A stretch of DNA of 64,000 nucleotides from JANQOH01 sp965242575 (GTDB taxonomy: Bacteria > Pseudomonadota > Alphaproteobacteria > UBA7887): contig OZ251461.1 in NCBI GenBank assembly GCA_965242575.1, positions 2,914,001 to 2,978,000 of the forward strand. Reading direction: 5' to 3'. The position numbers and the translations under genes are program-made. Numbering within the stretch: position 1 is the stretch's first letter; each line of letters starts with the position of its first letter. A model generated the notes under the pieces. The model was given only the letters and a program-made list of their open reading frames with translations. It made no database searches and had not been told where the DNA came from. Of this stretch, positions 8,112 through 17,400 are shown in pieces.

Positions 8112-9604
8112 GCGGAGTCTCCGATGCGACTCGATATGTCCGCCCACTCATTGTGAAGCGCCTTCGCGACCTTCCCGAAGCCGGACGGGTAAAGGCCGGA
8201 TTCCCCCAACCTTATCTCCGTGACTTTCGAGCCTCTGGGTCGGTTTCTACGTTCGAATAACCAAACCCCAACGTCCTCCGGCGACAAGGAAGGCGCCCCA
8301 CTCGACGCGCCGCGTCGCCCCTTCCCCGGTATCTCCGAGCGCTTTACGATATTGGCAAGCTCCTCGAGCAACCACTCGCTATGCGTTGTGACCATAACTC
8401 TGATGCCGGACTGAACCAACTTAGCAATCTGACGAGTAAATTCCACCTGCATGGCGGGATGAAGATGCGATTCCGGCTCCTCGATAATCAACACATCTCC
8501 AGAACCGACGATATGGCGCAAATATAGCACCACGGGCGCGAGTTCCGAGATCATGGAGGAGGCGTTCATAAGAGGCAGACGAGAGTCTTCCCCCCATCCA
8601 TTCGGGCGATAGGTGAAGCGTGGATATCCAGTCGCGCCGGTCTTGTCCACCTCGACCAACCCACCGAGAATATCCTCTTCTATCGTCGCTTCAACCTTCG
8701 CCCTGCGCCGCCGTCCTCCCAACCGTCGTGGGCCGTCGATCTCGATAAGTTGCTCAAGAAAATCGGCCAGCACACCCGAAAGTGTCGGGGTTTGTGCTGT
8801 CCCCGGCCGAATTCCGGTCATCGCGGCGCGCTCAATCAACGCACTGACCACCACGTTATGTGCGTGCATCACTCCGGTCCGATCGGCAGGAAGGTAGAAA
8901 GCGGAGCGGCGCAGCGGCCCCGAAAAACGATCTCTCAGTTCACCGAAGATCGCGTAAAATACCGCCTGATATTTTTGCTGCTTAGTGAAATCTTCGTCGA
9001 AAACATACGCGATCCGGTCATATATTTCACGCACATTGATAGATATACCTTCCGGAATAGCAGTGTTGGATTCCAGCCCTCTTGCTCTTAGCGTCAATTT
9101 ATGTTCAAATGGATAGATCATGTTCGATATGTTTCGTCGCAAAGTAATCCGTGCGCCGCTGCCCTTTTCTCTTCGGATTAGTGGTACTATATTGTCGACA
9201 CCGAAACAACGCGCCATCTCCCCCTCTAAAAATTGCATGCGCGTTTCAAATTCTAAGCGTATAGCAGCGGCGACGGTTTCGGGGATATTAACCGCCAGAC
9301 TCTTCTCCCTGTCCGACCGTACTTTGATAATTTCTTCCAAGTCGCTAATCGTTTCACTGGAAAAATTTCCAGTCTGCCCCCGAGCAAACATAGGCGAAAG
9401 CCGCCGAATACTGCCCATAATGAACCTTTTGCTGCCAGAGAAATGTTGGTGAAGCGCATAGATCAGAATAGCAAGGTAAGATTTGCCCGTGTTGCTCGGC
9501 CCCACGAACACCGTGAGTGGGCGCAAATCGATTTTGGCCTCGACGATGGGGCCAAAATCAGCCATTTCGATCTCTAACGTATTGCGTGCAGGTGAGTCGT
9601 TCAC
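8108..9604 (-). CDS. AAA family ATPase (AAA_15/OLD-like) of a predicted defence cassette
   Basis: This 498-residue ABC-type ATPase has Walker A GPSNTGKS near residues 35-42, Walker B VLIIEEPESHLHP, and the switch histidine VMVTTHSEW late in the protein, but no TOPRIM domain. This is the layout of PtuA/AriA-type or OLD-like ATPases that sense phage and drive a small effector encoded next to them. The start is GTG at 9604, overlapping the stop of the leader gene (GTGA); the 3' end overlaps the next gene in the same way. The gene is AT-richer than its surroundings, consistent with acquisition. Confidence 0.85.
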   Translation of the reverse strand: MNDSPARNTLEIEMADFGPIVEAKIDLRPLTVFVGPSNTGKSYLAILIYALHQHFSGSKRFIMGSIRRLSPMFARGQTGNFSSETISDLEEIIKVRSDREKSLAVNIPETVAAAIRLEFETRMQFLEGEMARCFGVDNIVPLIRREKGSGARITLRRNISNMIYPFEHKLTLRARGLESNTAIPEGISINVREIYDRIAYVFDEDFTKQQKYQAVFYAIFGELRDRFSGPLRRSAFYLPADRTGVMHAHNVVVSALIERAAMTGIRPGTAQTPTLSGVLADFLEQLIEIDGPRRLGGRRRRAKVEATIEEDILGGLVEVDKTGATGYPRFTYRPNGWGEDSRLPLMNASSMISELAPVVLYLRHIVGSGDVLIIEEPESHLHPAMQVEFTRQIAKLVQSGIRVMVTTHSEWLLEELANIVKRSEIPGKGRRGASSGAPSLSPEDVGVWLFERRNRPRGSKVTEIRLGESGLYPSGFGKVAKALHNEWADISSRIGDSA

Positions 9605-9870
9605 CGGGACATTCTCCGACCGGCCGCCTGCACCCGCAACGCACGACAGAGGCTGCCGAGCCGCCTGTCGAGGCGACCGAGTCGGCCTTCGAAGCCATCG
9701 AGCCGGTCGCCGGCCGCGCGCAACCCCTCGGCCGACGCGGTTTTCATGGCCGCCACGCCGATAACCGCCAACGCGGCCTTCGCGTGCGCTTCCGCATGGC
9801 GGCGCTCGACGCCCGCGTCCACGAGCGTCCGCGTGAACCGCAGCGTATCGAAGGCGGGCGCGTGTTCCAT
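9601..9870 (-). CDS. Small CCDC90/DUF1640-like protein, leader gene of the AAA cassette
   Basis: This 89-residue protein begins MEHAPAFDTLRFTRTLVDAG and continues with an alanine/arginine-rich coiled coil and a heptad-like GRLDRRLGSL segment. The N-terminus resembles DUF1640 (CCDC90) proteins such as the one at 52545-52790, but it ends RALRVQAAG without the C-terminal membrane helix of that protein, as if cut by the cassette junction. Its stop overlaps the ATPase GTG start. A truncated paralogue sits in the same place before the GHKL gene. It may be only a chromosomal flank that now drives cassette translation. Confidence 0.6.
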   Translation of the reverse strand: MEHAPAFDTLRFTRTLVDAGVERRHAEAHAKAALAVIGVAAMKTASAEGLRAAGDRLDGFEGRLGRLDRRLGSLCRALRVQAAGRRMSR

Positions 9871-9939
9871 GCCGCGAGCATGGCGCCCGCCGCGCGCCGT
9901 GTCAACGCCGCCGCACGCCCGCCCCAAACGCCGCGCGCC

Positions 9940-10214
9940 CGGACACGCCCGGACACGAGACTTGAGCGGCGCCATCACCAAAACGCCGCGCCGGTGCGAC
10001 GGTCATCGGCGGTCTTGCCGGACGCCGGACGCCTCGGAAGCGGCGAGGAGCGCGCGACCTGCGCCCGCGACTCGTTCGGCTTCGTGACCGCGCGCTCGCC
10101 GCGAGGGCGCCATCGAGGAAAACCCGCCCCTCCATCAAGGCCCGCGTGACCGCCCGGCCCATCGGCAAACACGGGCGGAACGAATCGACGCCTAATTCCG
10201 CCGTCCCGATCACG
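9940..10214. repeat. Decayed copy 2 of the lipoprotein-gene 5' region (cassette scar)
   Basis: The plus strand from 9940 to about 10120 matches both copy 1 (6803-6970) and the true lipoprotein start at 12742, sharing ggacacgagacttgagcgg and the ggaagcggcgaggagcgcgc block. The segment 10161-10214 matches 7110-7163. Indels keep it from coding. It lies just upstream of, and divergent from, the leader gene at 9870. No gene is visible from 10215 to 10275. Confidence 0.65.
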
Positions 10215-10275
10215 ACGGCGGCCGGAGCAGCTCCGCGAGCGCGACCGTGGCGGCCGCCTGAAACCGCAACGCGAG

Positions 10276-11350
10276 CTACAATCGGTGCGCTTTGCCGGTT
10301 AACGTCACGCTCCAGCCACTCTCGGAGTCGATCTTTCGCCGTAAACGTATCGCGCCGGACGGAATCGCCAGTCTCCGAAGCGTAATTCCGCTTTCCTTGA
10401 GGGTCCTGTCGACGAGTTTCCTTCCGCGCCTCGGTTGCCGCCCGAGCGCAGCGGCCGGCGCAGTCGCGTAAGCGTGCGACGTGCGCGACGTCAGGCGCCG
10501 CACATCGGCCGCGCGCGGCAAGGCGCCGCGGCCTCTCCGCCAGGGAGTGAGAACGGCGACCGGATCGGGCGCCAACATCCGCTTCCATACTCCCGGTTCG
10601 TCGGCGTCTCGCGACCCGTGATGCGGGACCTTGAACACGCCCGCCCGCCCGCCCGTTCGGACGCTGTGCGTCCTTCAGAATTTCCCGCCAGCCGACCTTT
10701 TCGAGATCGGACCCGAGCAGGATCGCGACGTCCGCGACCCGCGCCCAGAGCGCGACGGCGACCCCGTTGGGGGTGCGGTCGGGAACCCGCGTCTTGGTCT
10801 CGCCCTCGGCGGGCAGAAGGCCGCCGACCGATCTCAGAAACGCCTGAATGGCGCCGTCGTGAGGCGAAAGGGACCAGATCTCGCATTCTTCGCGCTGAAA
10901 CAGGCGGCGATTCGCGATGGCGAATTGCGCCGGGGATTTCCTCTCCGCGATCCGCGAAAAGACGCCGTGAATCTCCCGGACGCCCGACCTCGCGAAGGTG
11001 CGATGCCGGCGCTCCAGAGCATCGACGGCGGCGAGAAATTCCTCCGAGCGCAGCGCGGCGGCGCAGCAAAATTCCGCCCGCCCGCAAGCTTCCGCCAGCC
11101 GCGCCATGCCGCGGACGTGATCGTCGTGCCAATGGCTGGCGACGATCAGGCGCACCGCACGCGCCGGATCGAGTCCGATGCCCTCCAGATACGCCAGCGC
11201 GGCCGGCTTTCCGGCCTCGTCGATGCAGGAATCGACGACGACCCATGCGCCGCCGCCGGTGTGTAAAACGATGCTCTCGCCGTAGCCAGGGCCGAACAGC
11301 GTGAGTTCGATCTCGTCCGGGTTGGGCGCCGGCCGTTCGGCGTCGGTCAC
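10276..11350 (-). pseudogene. Metallo-beta-lactamase-fold hydrolase (ComEC-like), frameshifted at a tetranucleotide repeat
   Basis: The first frame encodes the metal-binding SHWHDDH motif after the LTLFGPGYGESIVLHTGGG region. The second frame, starting in VFKVPHHGSRDA (near 10640) and ending at 10276, encodes the rest, including the PHHGS motif typical of ComEC-type domains. The two frames meet at four tandem gccc units (10639-10654); losing one unit would restore a protein of about 357 residues. The start is GTG at 11350, overlapping the upstream stop (GTGA). This is either a decayed gene, a phase-variable one, or a sequencing slip. Confidence 0.75.
10639..10654. repeat. Tetranucleotide tandem repeat (gccc)x4 at the frameshift
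   Basis: Four perfect gccc units lie exactly where the two reading frames of the metallo-beta-lactamase gene join. The frames differ by one base, so a change of one 4-bp unit switches the gene between intact and broken, the usual signature of slipped-strand mutation. Confidence 0.7.
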
Positions 11351-11910
11351 GTATCGAACGACCGGAGCACGGCGCGCGCCCATTTCTCGCCCTCGCGCCG
11401 GTCGGAGGACGTGACGGCGGGCAAGTTGCGGAATACGATCTGCGAAACCCGCCGCTTCGTTCCCGATGGCGAGCGCTCGTAGCCGATCGCCCAGCGGAAA
11501 ACGCTTCCCAGGCGCATGCTCTCCGCGTCGTCCTCCGAGATTTCCGCCAGGGGAATGGAGGCTTCCTCTTCTTCGTAGGGCGAGTCGGCCGTCAAATCGA
11601 TGAGGCGCGCGGTGAAGTCTTCTTTGCTAATCTCGGTGACATAACCTTCCCATTCCTGCAAAGCGACAAGATTTGCGGTCGGCGGGCGGCGTTCGTACCC
11701 GGTCCGCGGCGGCCGCGCCGCCCGGAGTCCGGCGCCGCGCTGGAGACCGGGAAACGGCGGGATCGTCCGGTGCTCGCGCGGGCCGCCCGTCCGGCCCCGC
11801 CGAACCGCCCCGCTCCTGTCGCGCACGGAGGCGTTCGCGCCGCCCGCGCTTCCCGGATCTTCGGCGACGTTTCCGTGCGCCGCGGCCGTGGACATGTCGG
11901 GTCGGAACAT
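11347..11910 (-). CDS. Hypothetical protein, middle gene of the metallo-beta-lactamase cassette
   Basis: I do not recognise the 187-residue product. The first ~75 residues are low-complexity and Arg/Gly/Pro-rich. The remainder is a compact acidic domain with the phrases EWEGYVTEISKEDFTARLIDL, IPLAEISEDD and SVFRWAIGYERSPSGT. The gene starts 3 bp after the upstream gene and its stop overlaps the GTG start of the hydrolase gene (GTGA), so all three are probably co-translated. The true start may lie further in if the low-complexity part is not translated. Confidence 0.65.
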   Translation of the reverse strand: MFRPDMSTAAAHGNVAEDPGSAGGANASVRDRSGAVRRGRTGGPREHRTIPPFPGLQRGAGLRAARPPRTGYERRPPTANLVALQEWEGYVTEISKEDFTARLIDLTADSPYEEEEASIPLAEISEDDAESMRLGSVFRWAIGYERSPSGTKRRVSQIVFRNLPAVTSSDRREGEKWARAVLRSFDT

Positions 11911-11913
11911 GAG

Positions 11914-12615
11914 CTACCCGGTCCGCCGTTGGGAGAGGGACATGATATGGTCGACGATGCCGTCGCTCCGCTTCAACGACTCGTCGAAATTTTTCTCGAG
12001 AAGCGCCGTCGGATGCGCGCCGGCCCCGGCGGCGGCCTCGCCGAGCGCATAATGATCGTTCACCTTCACGAAAACGCCCAGCCTCCCGTCGCCTATCCGG
12101 TGCGATGGCTCCACCGTCACGTTAATCCGATCTTCCGCCGGTCTGCCGCCCGGATGTATCCCCGACATCGTCAACGAAGCGAGCCCGCCATGCGGACGGT
12201 CCAGCCCCAGCTTCGACCCTAGGGCGCCCCACGGCTCCACCGGCGCCAGCGCTCTGCCGATGCGGTCGCGCGCCTCCCGATTCTCGACGCGGAAATGAAC
12301 CTCGCGGTTGATCCCGAGTGCGGTTACGGGCGCATCGTTCAGGTGTTCGTGGAATATTTTCGCGACGAGATCGCATACCCGCACCAACGGCTCCTGCGCC
12401 GTGCGGACCTCGAAACGCTCGGGCATGACCTCCAGAACGAGCCAGTCGAACGAGAACGCGGCGAATTCGGAGGCGACGAATACCGCTTCCGCGTCGTTCG
12501 CGGCGCTCCCGGGCAGCAGGCCGTGCAGCGCGAACCATGCCGGCGTGAAGACGGCGGGATTGAATTCGCCGACGACGACGACGTTCGCGCCGCCGATCTC
12601 CGGCTCGATCCGCAT
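11914..12615 (-). CDS. Hypothetical protein, first gene of the metallo-beta-lactamase cassette
   Basis: The 233-residue product is of unknown function. Visible features are the N-terminal phrase VVGEFNPAVFTPAWFALHGL, the central ALGINREVHF, and a late VNDHY. The start at 12615 is preceded by a clear aggggagg ribosome-binding site; an ATG at 12642 would add nine basic residues. It is the first gene of a three-gene minus-strand unit and is divergent from the lipoprotein gene, sharing its 126-bp promoter region. The unit takes the same position relative to a lipoprotein 5' region as the two cassettes to its left. Confidence 0.65.
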   Translation of the reverse strand: MRIEPEIGGANVVVVGEFNPAVFTPAWFALHGLLPGSAANDAEAVFVASEFAAFSFDWLVLEVMPERFEVRTAQEPLVRVCDLVAKIFHEHLNDAPVTALGINREVHFRVENREARDRIGRALAPVEPWGALGSKLGLDRPHGGLASLTMSGIHPGGRPAEDRINVTVEPSHRIGDGRLGVFVKVNDHYALGEAAAGAGAHPTALLEKNFDESLKRSDGIVDHIMSLSQRRTG

Positions 12616-12699
12616 GCGCCGCCTCCCCTGCATTCTCGGCATGGTAGTCGGCGGAGCGGCGTCCGTCCACGCCGCCCGCCGCGTCAAGGCCCCCCATGC

Positions 12700-12705
12700 T
12701 ATAAT
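12700..12705 (+). promoter_or_regulatory. Probable -10 element of the lipoprotein gene
   Basis: A perfect TATAAT stands 36 bp before the TTG start in otherwise extremely GC-rich DNA. The decayed copies of this region at 6803 and 9940 lack it. No convincing -35 box was found. Confidence 0.45.
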
Positions 12706-12741
12706 GCCCGCCGCGCGCCCGAACCCGCCCGGAGACGAGCC

Positions 12742-13983
12742 TTGAGCGACACCGCCACCGCGCGCCGCGCGCCGCGCGCCGCGCTGATCGCCGGCGGCCT
12801 CGCCGGGTGCCTCGCCGGATGCCTCGAAAGCGGCGAGGAGCGGGCGGCGCGCGCCTACGACTCGTTCGACTTCGCCACCGCCCGCGCGCTCGCCGCCGAG
12901 ATCGCCGCCGAGGGGAGCGCGCGCGGCCACGAACTCCTCGCCCTCATGGCGGCGCAGGGGCTGGGCCGGCCCGTCGATTACGCCGAGGCGTTCGCCGAAA
13001 TCGACCGCGCCATCGCCCTCGACCCCGCCTACGCCGAAACCCGCGCCGTGATCGAGGCCCGAATCGCCGCCGCCCGCGCCGGCGCCGAGCGCGCCTTCGC
13101 CGACGGCCGCCACGACCGCGCCTACGCCCTCGCCCGCCCCCTCGCCGCGTTCGGCGACGAAGCGGGCGCGGCGCTGGAGACCGCCCTCGTCACCGGCCAC
13201 CACGTCGCCCTGCCCGGCTCCGACATGTCGTGGCGCGCGTTCCGCGCGCGCTGCTCCGGCGCCAACCGCTACGAGGACGATTCCGAGGCCGCCGCGGTGT
13301 TCGCCGCCGAATGCCGGGGCCGCGCCGCCGTGTGGGACGGCGTGGTGTCCCGCGTCCGGGGCGGCGAGATGCGAGTCAAGATGCGCCCCGGCCGGCCCGG
13401 AAGCCGCCCCGACCTGGCGCTCGAACTCGCCGCCGAACCCGACCGCGCGCTCGCCCTGCCCGGCGCCAAGGTCCGCTTCGCCGGGACCGTCGCCGCGCGC
13501 GGCGAACCGGGCCGCCCGGATCGCCTCGCCGCCGCGCGCGTCCTCGGCCCCGCCCCGCTCACCCCGGAGGAGAGCGCCCGCGCCGAGGCGCGGCTGCGCC
13601 ACGCCGTCGCCGGCGCGTGCCAGCGACTCGCCGCCGCCGCCTTCCGCGCCGGCCACATGCCGGAATGGGCCGCCGAGACCGAGCGCCGCGTCGTCGCCGG
13701 CGGCAGCCCGCGCAGCCGCGCCTTCTCGCTCCATGTGGGGGTGTCGAGCGACCTCGACGTCTTCCAGCCCGCGCCGGACGGCGGCTGGCGCGGCGTCTTC
13801 GAGGGCAGCGTCGCCATCCAGAGCGCCGTCGCCCGCGCCGCGCAGGTCACCGAGTTCACCGCCGACTGCGCGCTCGATTCCGGCTACCGCAAGGGCGCGA
13901 ACCCCGCCGGCCACGGCGCGCTCGCCTTCCTCGCCATGTCCGAGCCGCGCATCCAATCCGCCCCCGCCCGCCTCCGCCGATGA
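12742..13983 (+). CDS. Predicted lipoprotein of unknown function
   Basis: This 413-residue protein has a lipoprotein signal peptide: basic RRAPRAA, a short hydrophobic stretch and two overlapping lipobox-like sites (LAGC). The N-terminal half has helical, TPR/Sel1-like repeats (AYDSFDFATARALAAE, AEAFAEIDRAIALDPAYAE); the C-terminal half is a mixed domain with two Cys-containing loops. The start is TTG at 12742, with ggag 8 bp upstream and the -10 box at 12700. The protein is probably anchored in the cell envelope. The first ~170 bp are duplicated, in decayed form, beside the two upstream cassettes. Confidence 0.75.
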   Translation: MSDTATARRAPRAALIAGGLAGCLAGCLESGEERAARAYDSFDFATARALAAEIAAEGSARGHELLALMAAQGLGRPVDYAEAFAEIDRAIALDPAYAETRAVIEARIAAARAGAERAFADGRHDRAYALARPLAAFGDEAGAALETALVTGHHVALPGSDMSWRAFRARCSGANRYEDDSEAAAVFAAECRGRAAVWDGVVSRVRGGEMRVKMRPGRPGSRPDLALELAAEPDRALALPGAKVRFAGTVAARGEPGRPDRLAAARVLGPAPLTPEESARAEARLRHAVAGACQRLAAAAFRAGHMPEWAAETERRVVAGGSPRSRAFSLHVGVSSDLDVFQPAPDGGWRGVFEGSVAIQSAVARAAQVTEFTADCALDSGYRKGANPAGHGALAFLAMSEPRIQSAPARLRR

Positions 13984-14474
13984 CCGCCTCCGCCTGGGCG
14001 CCCGGGCGTCCCGCCCGCATCGCGCGAAGCGCGACATCGCGCCATCGCCCCGCCCGCATCCCGCAATTCCCGGATCTCCTGGGACCGCCGGCGTCCCGCC
14101 GGCCTCGCGCGAAGCGCGACATTGCGCCATCGCGCCGCCCGGTATCCCGGAATTCCCGGATCTCCCTGGGCGCCCGGGCGTCCCGCCCGCATCCCGGAAT
14201 CCCGGAATTCCAGCCGCCCGGAATTCCCGGAATCGCCCGCGCATCGTGTCGCGCTTCGCGCGATGCGGGCGGGACGCCCGGGCGCCCAGAGGCCGTCCCG
14301 CAATTCCCGGAATTGCCGCGCCCGCATCCCGAAATCCCGCAATCCCCGCCGCCCGGAATTCCCGGAATCGCCCGCGCCCCGTGTCGCGCTGCGCGCGATG
14401 CGGGCGGGACGCCCCCGCGCCCAGGGGACGTCCCGCAATTCCCATAACCTCCCGCGCCTGACGGAGACCCCGCA
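13984..14474. repeat. Cluster of GC-rich interspersed palindromic repeats
   Basis: The 491-bp gap between the lipoprotein and oxidoreductase genes is built of two short modules. One is tgggcgcccgggcgtcccgc followed by ccgcat (near 13999 and 14169) and its reverse complement (near 14265 and 14398), which could form long stem-loops. The other is a series of aattcccgga/tcccggaatt palindromes. Spacing is irregular and units differ, so this is a REP/BIME-like array and not a CRISPR. No gene is supported here. Confidence 0.8.
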
Positions 14475-17400
14475 ATGACCCTCGCCGCCGTCGCCCTCGA
14501 CGACAAATACGCGCTCGAATCCGGGCGCGTCTTCCTCACCGGCACGCAGGCGCTGGTCCGGCTGCCCATGCTCCAGCGCCGCCGCGACGAGGCCGCCGGG
14601 CGCAAGACCGGCGTGTTCGTCTCCGGCTACCGCGGCTCGCCGCTCGGCGGATACGACAAGGCGCTGTGGCAGGCCCGCGCCTTCCTCGCCCGCCACGACA
14701 TCCACTTCCAGCCCGGAGTCAACGAGGACCTCGCCGCCACCGCCGTCTGGGGCAGCCAGCAACTCGGCATGGTCGGCCCGACGCGGTACGACGGAGTCGT
14801 CGGAATCTGGTACGGCAAGGGCCCCGGAGTCGACCGCTGCGGCGACGCCATCCGCCACGCCAACAGCGCCGGGACCGCGCGCGACGGCGGCGTGCTCATG
14901 CTGCTGGGCGACGACCACGGCGCCAAATCCTCCACCCTGCCGCACCAGAGCGACTTCGCGATGGTCGACGCCATGATCCCGGTGCTCCACCCCGCCGGAG
15001 TCCAGGAGTTCCTCGACCTCGGCCTGCACGGCGTCGCCGCGTCGCGCTTCTCCGGCCTGTGGACGGGGTTCAAATGCGTCACCGCCATCGTCGATTCCTC
15101 CGCCACCGCGTCCGTCGACCCCGCCCGCGTCGACACCGCGCTCCCGGAGGACTTCGCCATGCCGGAGGGCGGCCTCAACATCCGCTGGCCCGACGACCGC
15201 TTCGACGCCGAGGAGCGCCTGCACGAGGCCAAGCTCGCCGCCTTCCAGGCCTACGCCCGGCGCAACCGCCTCGACCGCATCGCGTGGGATTCGCCGCAGG
15301 CGCGCATCGGCGTCGCCGCCTCCGGCAAGTCGTGGCTCGACGTCATGCAGGCCCTCGACGACCTCGGAATCGACTCCGACATGGCCGCCGCGCTCGGCCT
15401 GCGCCTCTACAAGGTCGCGCTGGCGTGGCCGCTGGAGCCCGAGGGCCTGCGCCGCTTCGCCGACGGACTCGACGAGATCGTCGTCGTCGAGGAGAAGCGC
15501 GGCCTGATCGAGGACCAGGTCAAGAGCCTGCTCTACGGGCGCCCCCGCGCGCCGGCGGTGGTCGGCAAGCGCGACGAGGCCGGCGCGCCGCTGTTCCCCG
15601 CCGCGCGCGAACTCTCCGCCGACCACGTGGCGCAGGTCCTGGCGCGGCGCCTCGCGGCGCGGGGCGGCGCCGAGGGCCTGCCCGCCCGCCTCTCCAACCG
15701 GGCCGCCCGCATCGCCGCCGCCGCCGCGCCGCGCGACTCCGGCGGCGCGAAGGTCCTGCGCACCCCCTATTTCTGCTCCGGCTGCCCGCACAACACCTCG
15801 ACCCGCGTGCCGGAGGGCAGCCGCGCGCTGTCCGGCATCGGCTGCCACTTCATGGCGCAGTCGATGGACCGCAACACCGCGACCTACAGCCAGATGGGCG
15901 GCGAGGGCGCGCCCTGGATCGGCCAGGCCCCCTTCGCCGACGAGGACCACGTCTTCGTCAATATCGGCGACGGCACCTATTTCCACTCCGGCCTGCTCGC
16001 CGTCCGCGCCGCCGTCGCCGCCGGCGTCAACGCCACCTACAAGATCCTCTACAACGACGCCGTGGCGATGACCGGCGGCCAGCCCATCGACGGCAGCCTG
16101 AGCGTCGCCCAGATCACCCACCAGCTGCACGGCGAGGGCGTGAAGGCCATCGCCGTGGTGGCCGACGACCCCGGCAAATACCCCGTCGGCGCCGATTTCG
16201 CGCGCGGCGTCCGCGTCCATCCGCGCGCCGAGCTCGACTCGGTCCAGCGCGCGCTGCGCGCCGCCGGCGGCGTCACCGCGCTGATCTACGACCAGGTCTG
16301 CGCCACCGAGAAGCGCCGCCGCCGCAAGCGCGGGCGCATGGCCGACCCCGCCCGCTGGACCGTCATCAACGACCGCGTCTGCGAGGGCTGCGGCGATTGC
16401 TCGACCGCCTCCAATTGCGTTTCGGTCGAACCGCTGGAGACGCCGTTCGGGCGCAAGCGGCAAATCAACCTTTCGACCTGCAACAAGGACTTCTCCTGCG
16501 TCGACGGGTTCTGCCCCAGTTTCGTCACCGTCGAGGGCGGCGCGCTGCGCAAGACCGCCGCCCGCGCCGCCGCGCCCGACCCGCTCGCGCCGGAGCTGGG
16601 CCCCCTCCCCGAACCCGCCCTCGCCGAATCCGGCGCGCCGGCGAACATCGTCGTCGCCGGGATCGGCGGAACCGGCGTCGTGACCATCGGCGCGGTGCTC
16701 GGCATGGCGGCGCACATCGCCGGCAAGGCGTGCACCGTGCTCGACAGCGTCGGCGCGGCGCAGAAGGGCGGCGCGGTGCTGAGCCAGATCCGCATCGCCG
16801 CCGCCGCCGACCGCCTGCACGCCCTCGCCATCGGCCGGGGCCGCGCCGACCTGCTGCTCGGCTGCGACGTGGTGGTCGCCGCCGGCCGCGACGCGCTGTC
16901 GCGCCTCGACGCCGAGCGCTCCGCCGCCGTGGTCAACACCCACAACGCGCCGGTGGCGGCGTTCGTCCGCGACCCCGACATCGACTTCGCCCGCGACGCC
17001 AACCGGGCGCTGGTCGCCCGCGCCGCCGCGCCCGGCAAGGCGGAGTTCGTCGACGCCACCGCCCTGGCCGTCGCGTTGTTCGGCGACGCCATCGCCGGCA
17101 ACATGCTGCTGCTCGGCCTCGCCTGGCAGAAGGGCCTGGTGCCCGTCCCCGCCGCCGCCATCGAGCGCGCCATCGACCTCAACGGCGTCGCCGCGGCCAT
17201 GAACCGCGCCGCCTTCGCCTGGGGCCGCCGCGCCGCGCTCGACCCCGCCGCCGCCATGCGCGCCGCGCGCGCCGAGAGCGGGACAGGCGCCGCGCGCGCC
17301 GAGAGCGGGACGGGCGCCGCGCGCGCCGAGTCCGGGACGGGCGCGGCCGGAGCGGACGAAGCCGGGGCGGACGACGACGACCTCGACCGCGCCGTCGCGC

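Noticed and set aside
13984..14474. Possible CRISPR array
   Set aside because: Repeats are palindromic, variable in length, occur in both orientations and have no regular unique spacers; no cas genes are present.
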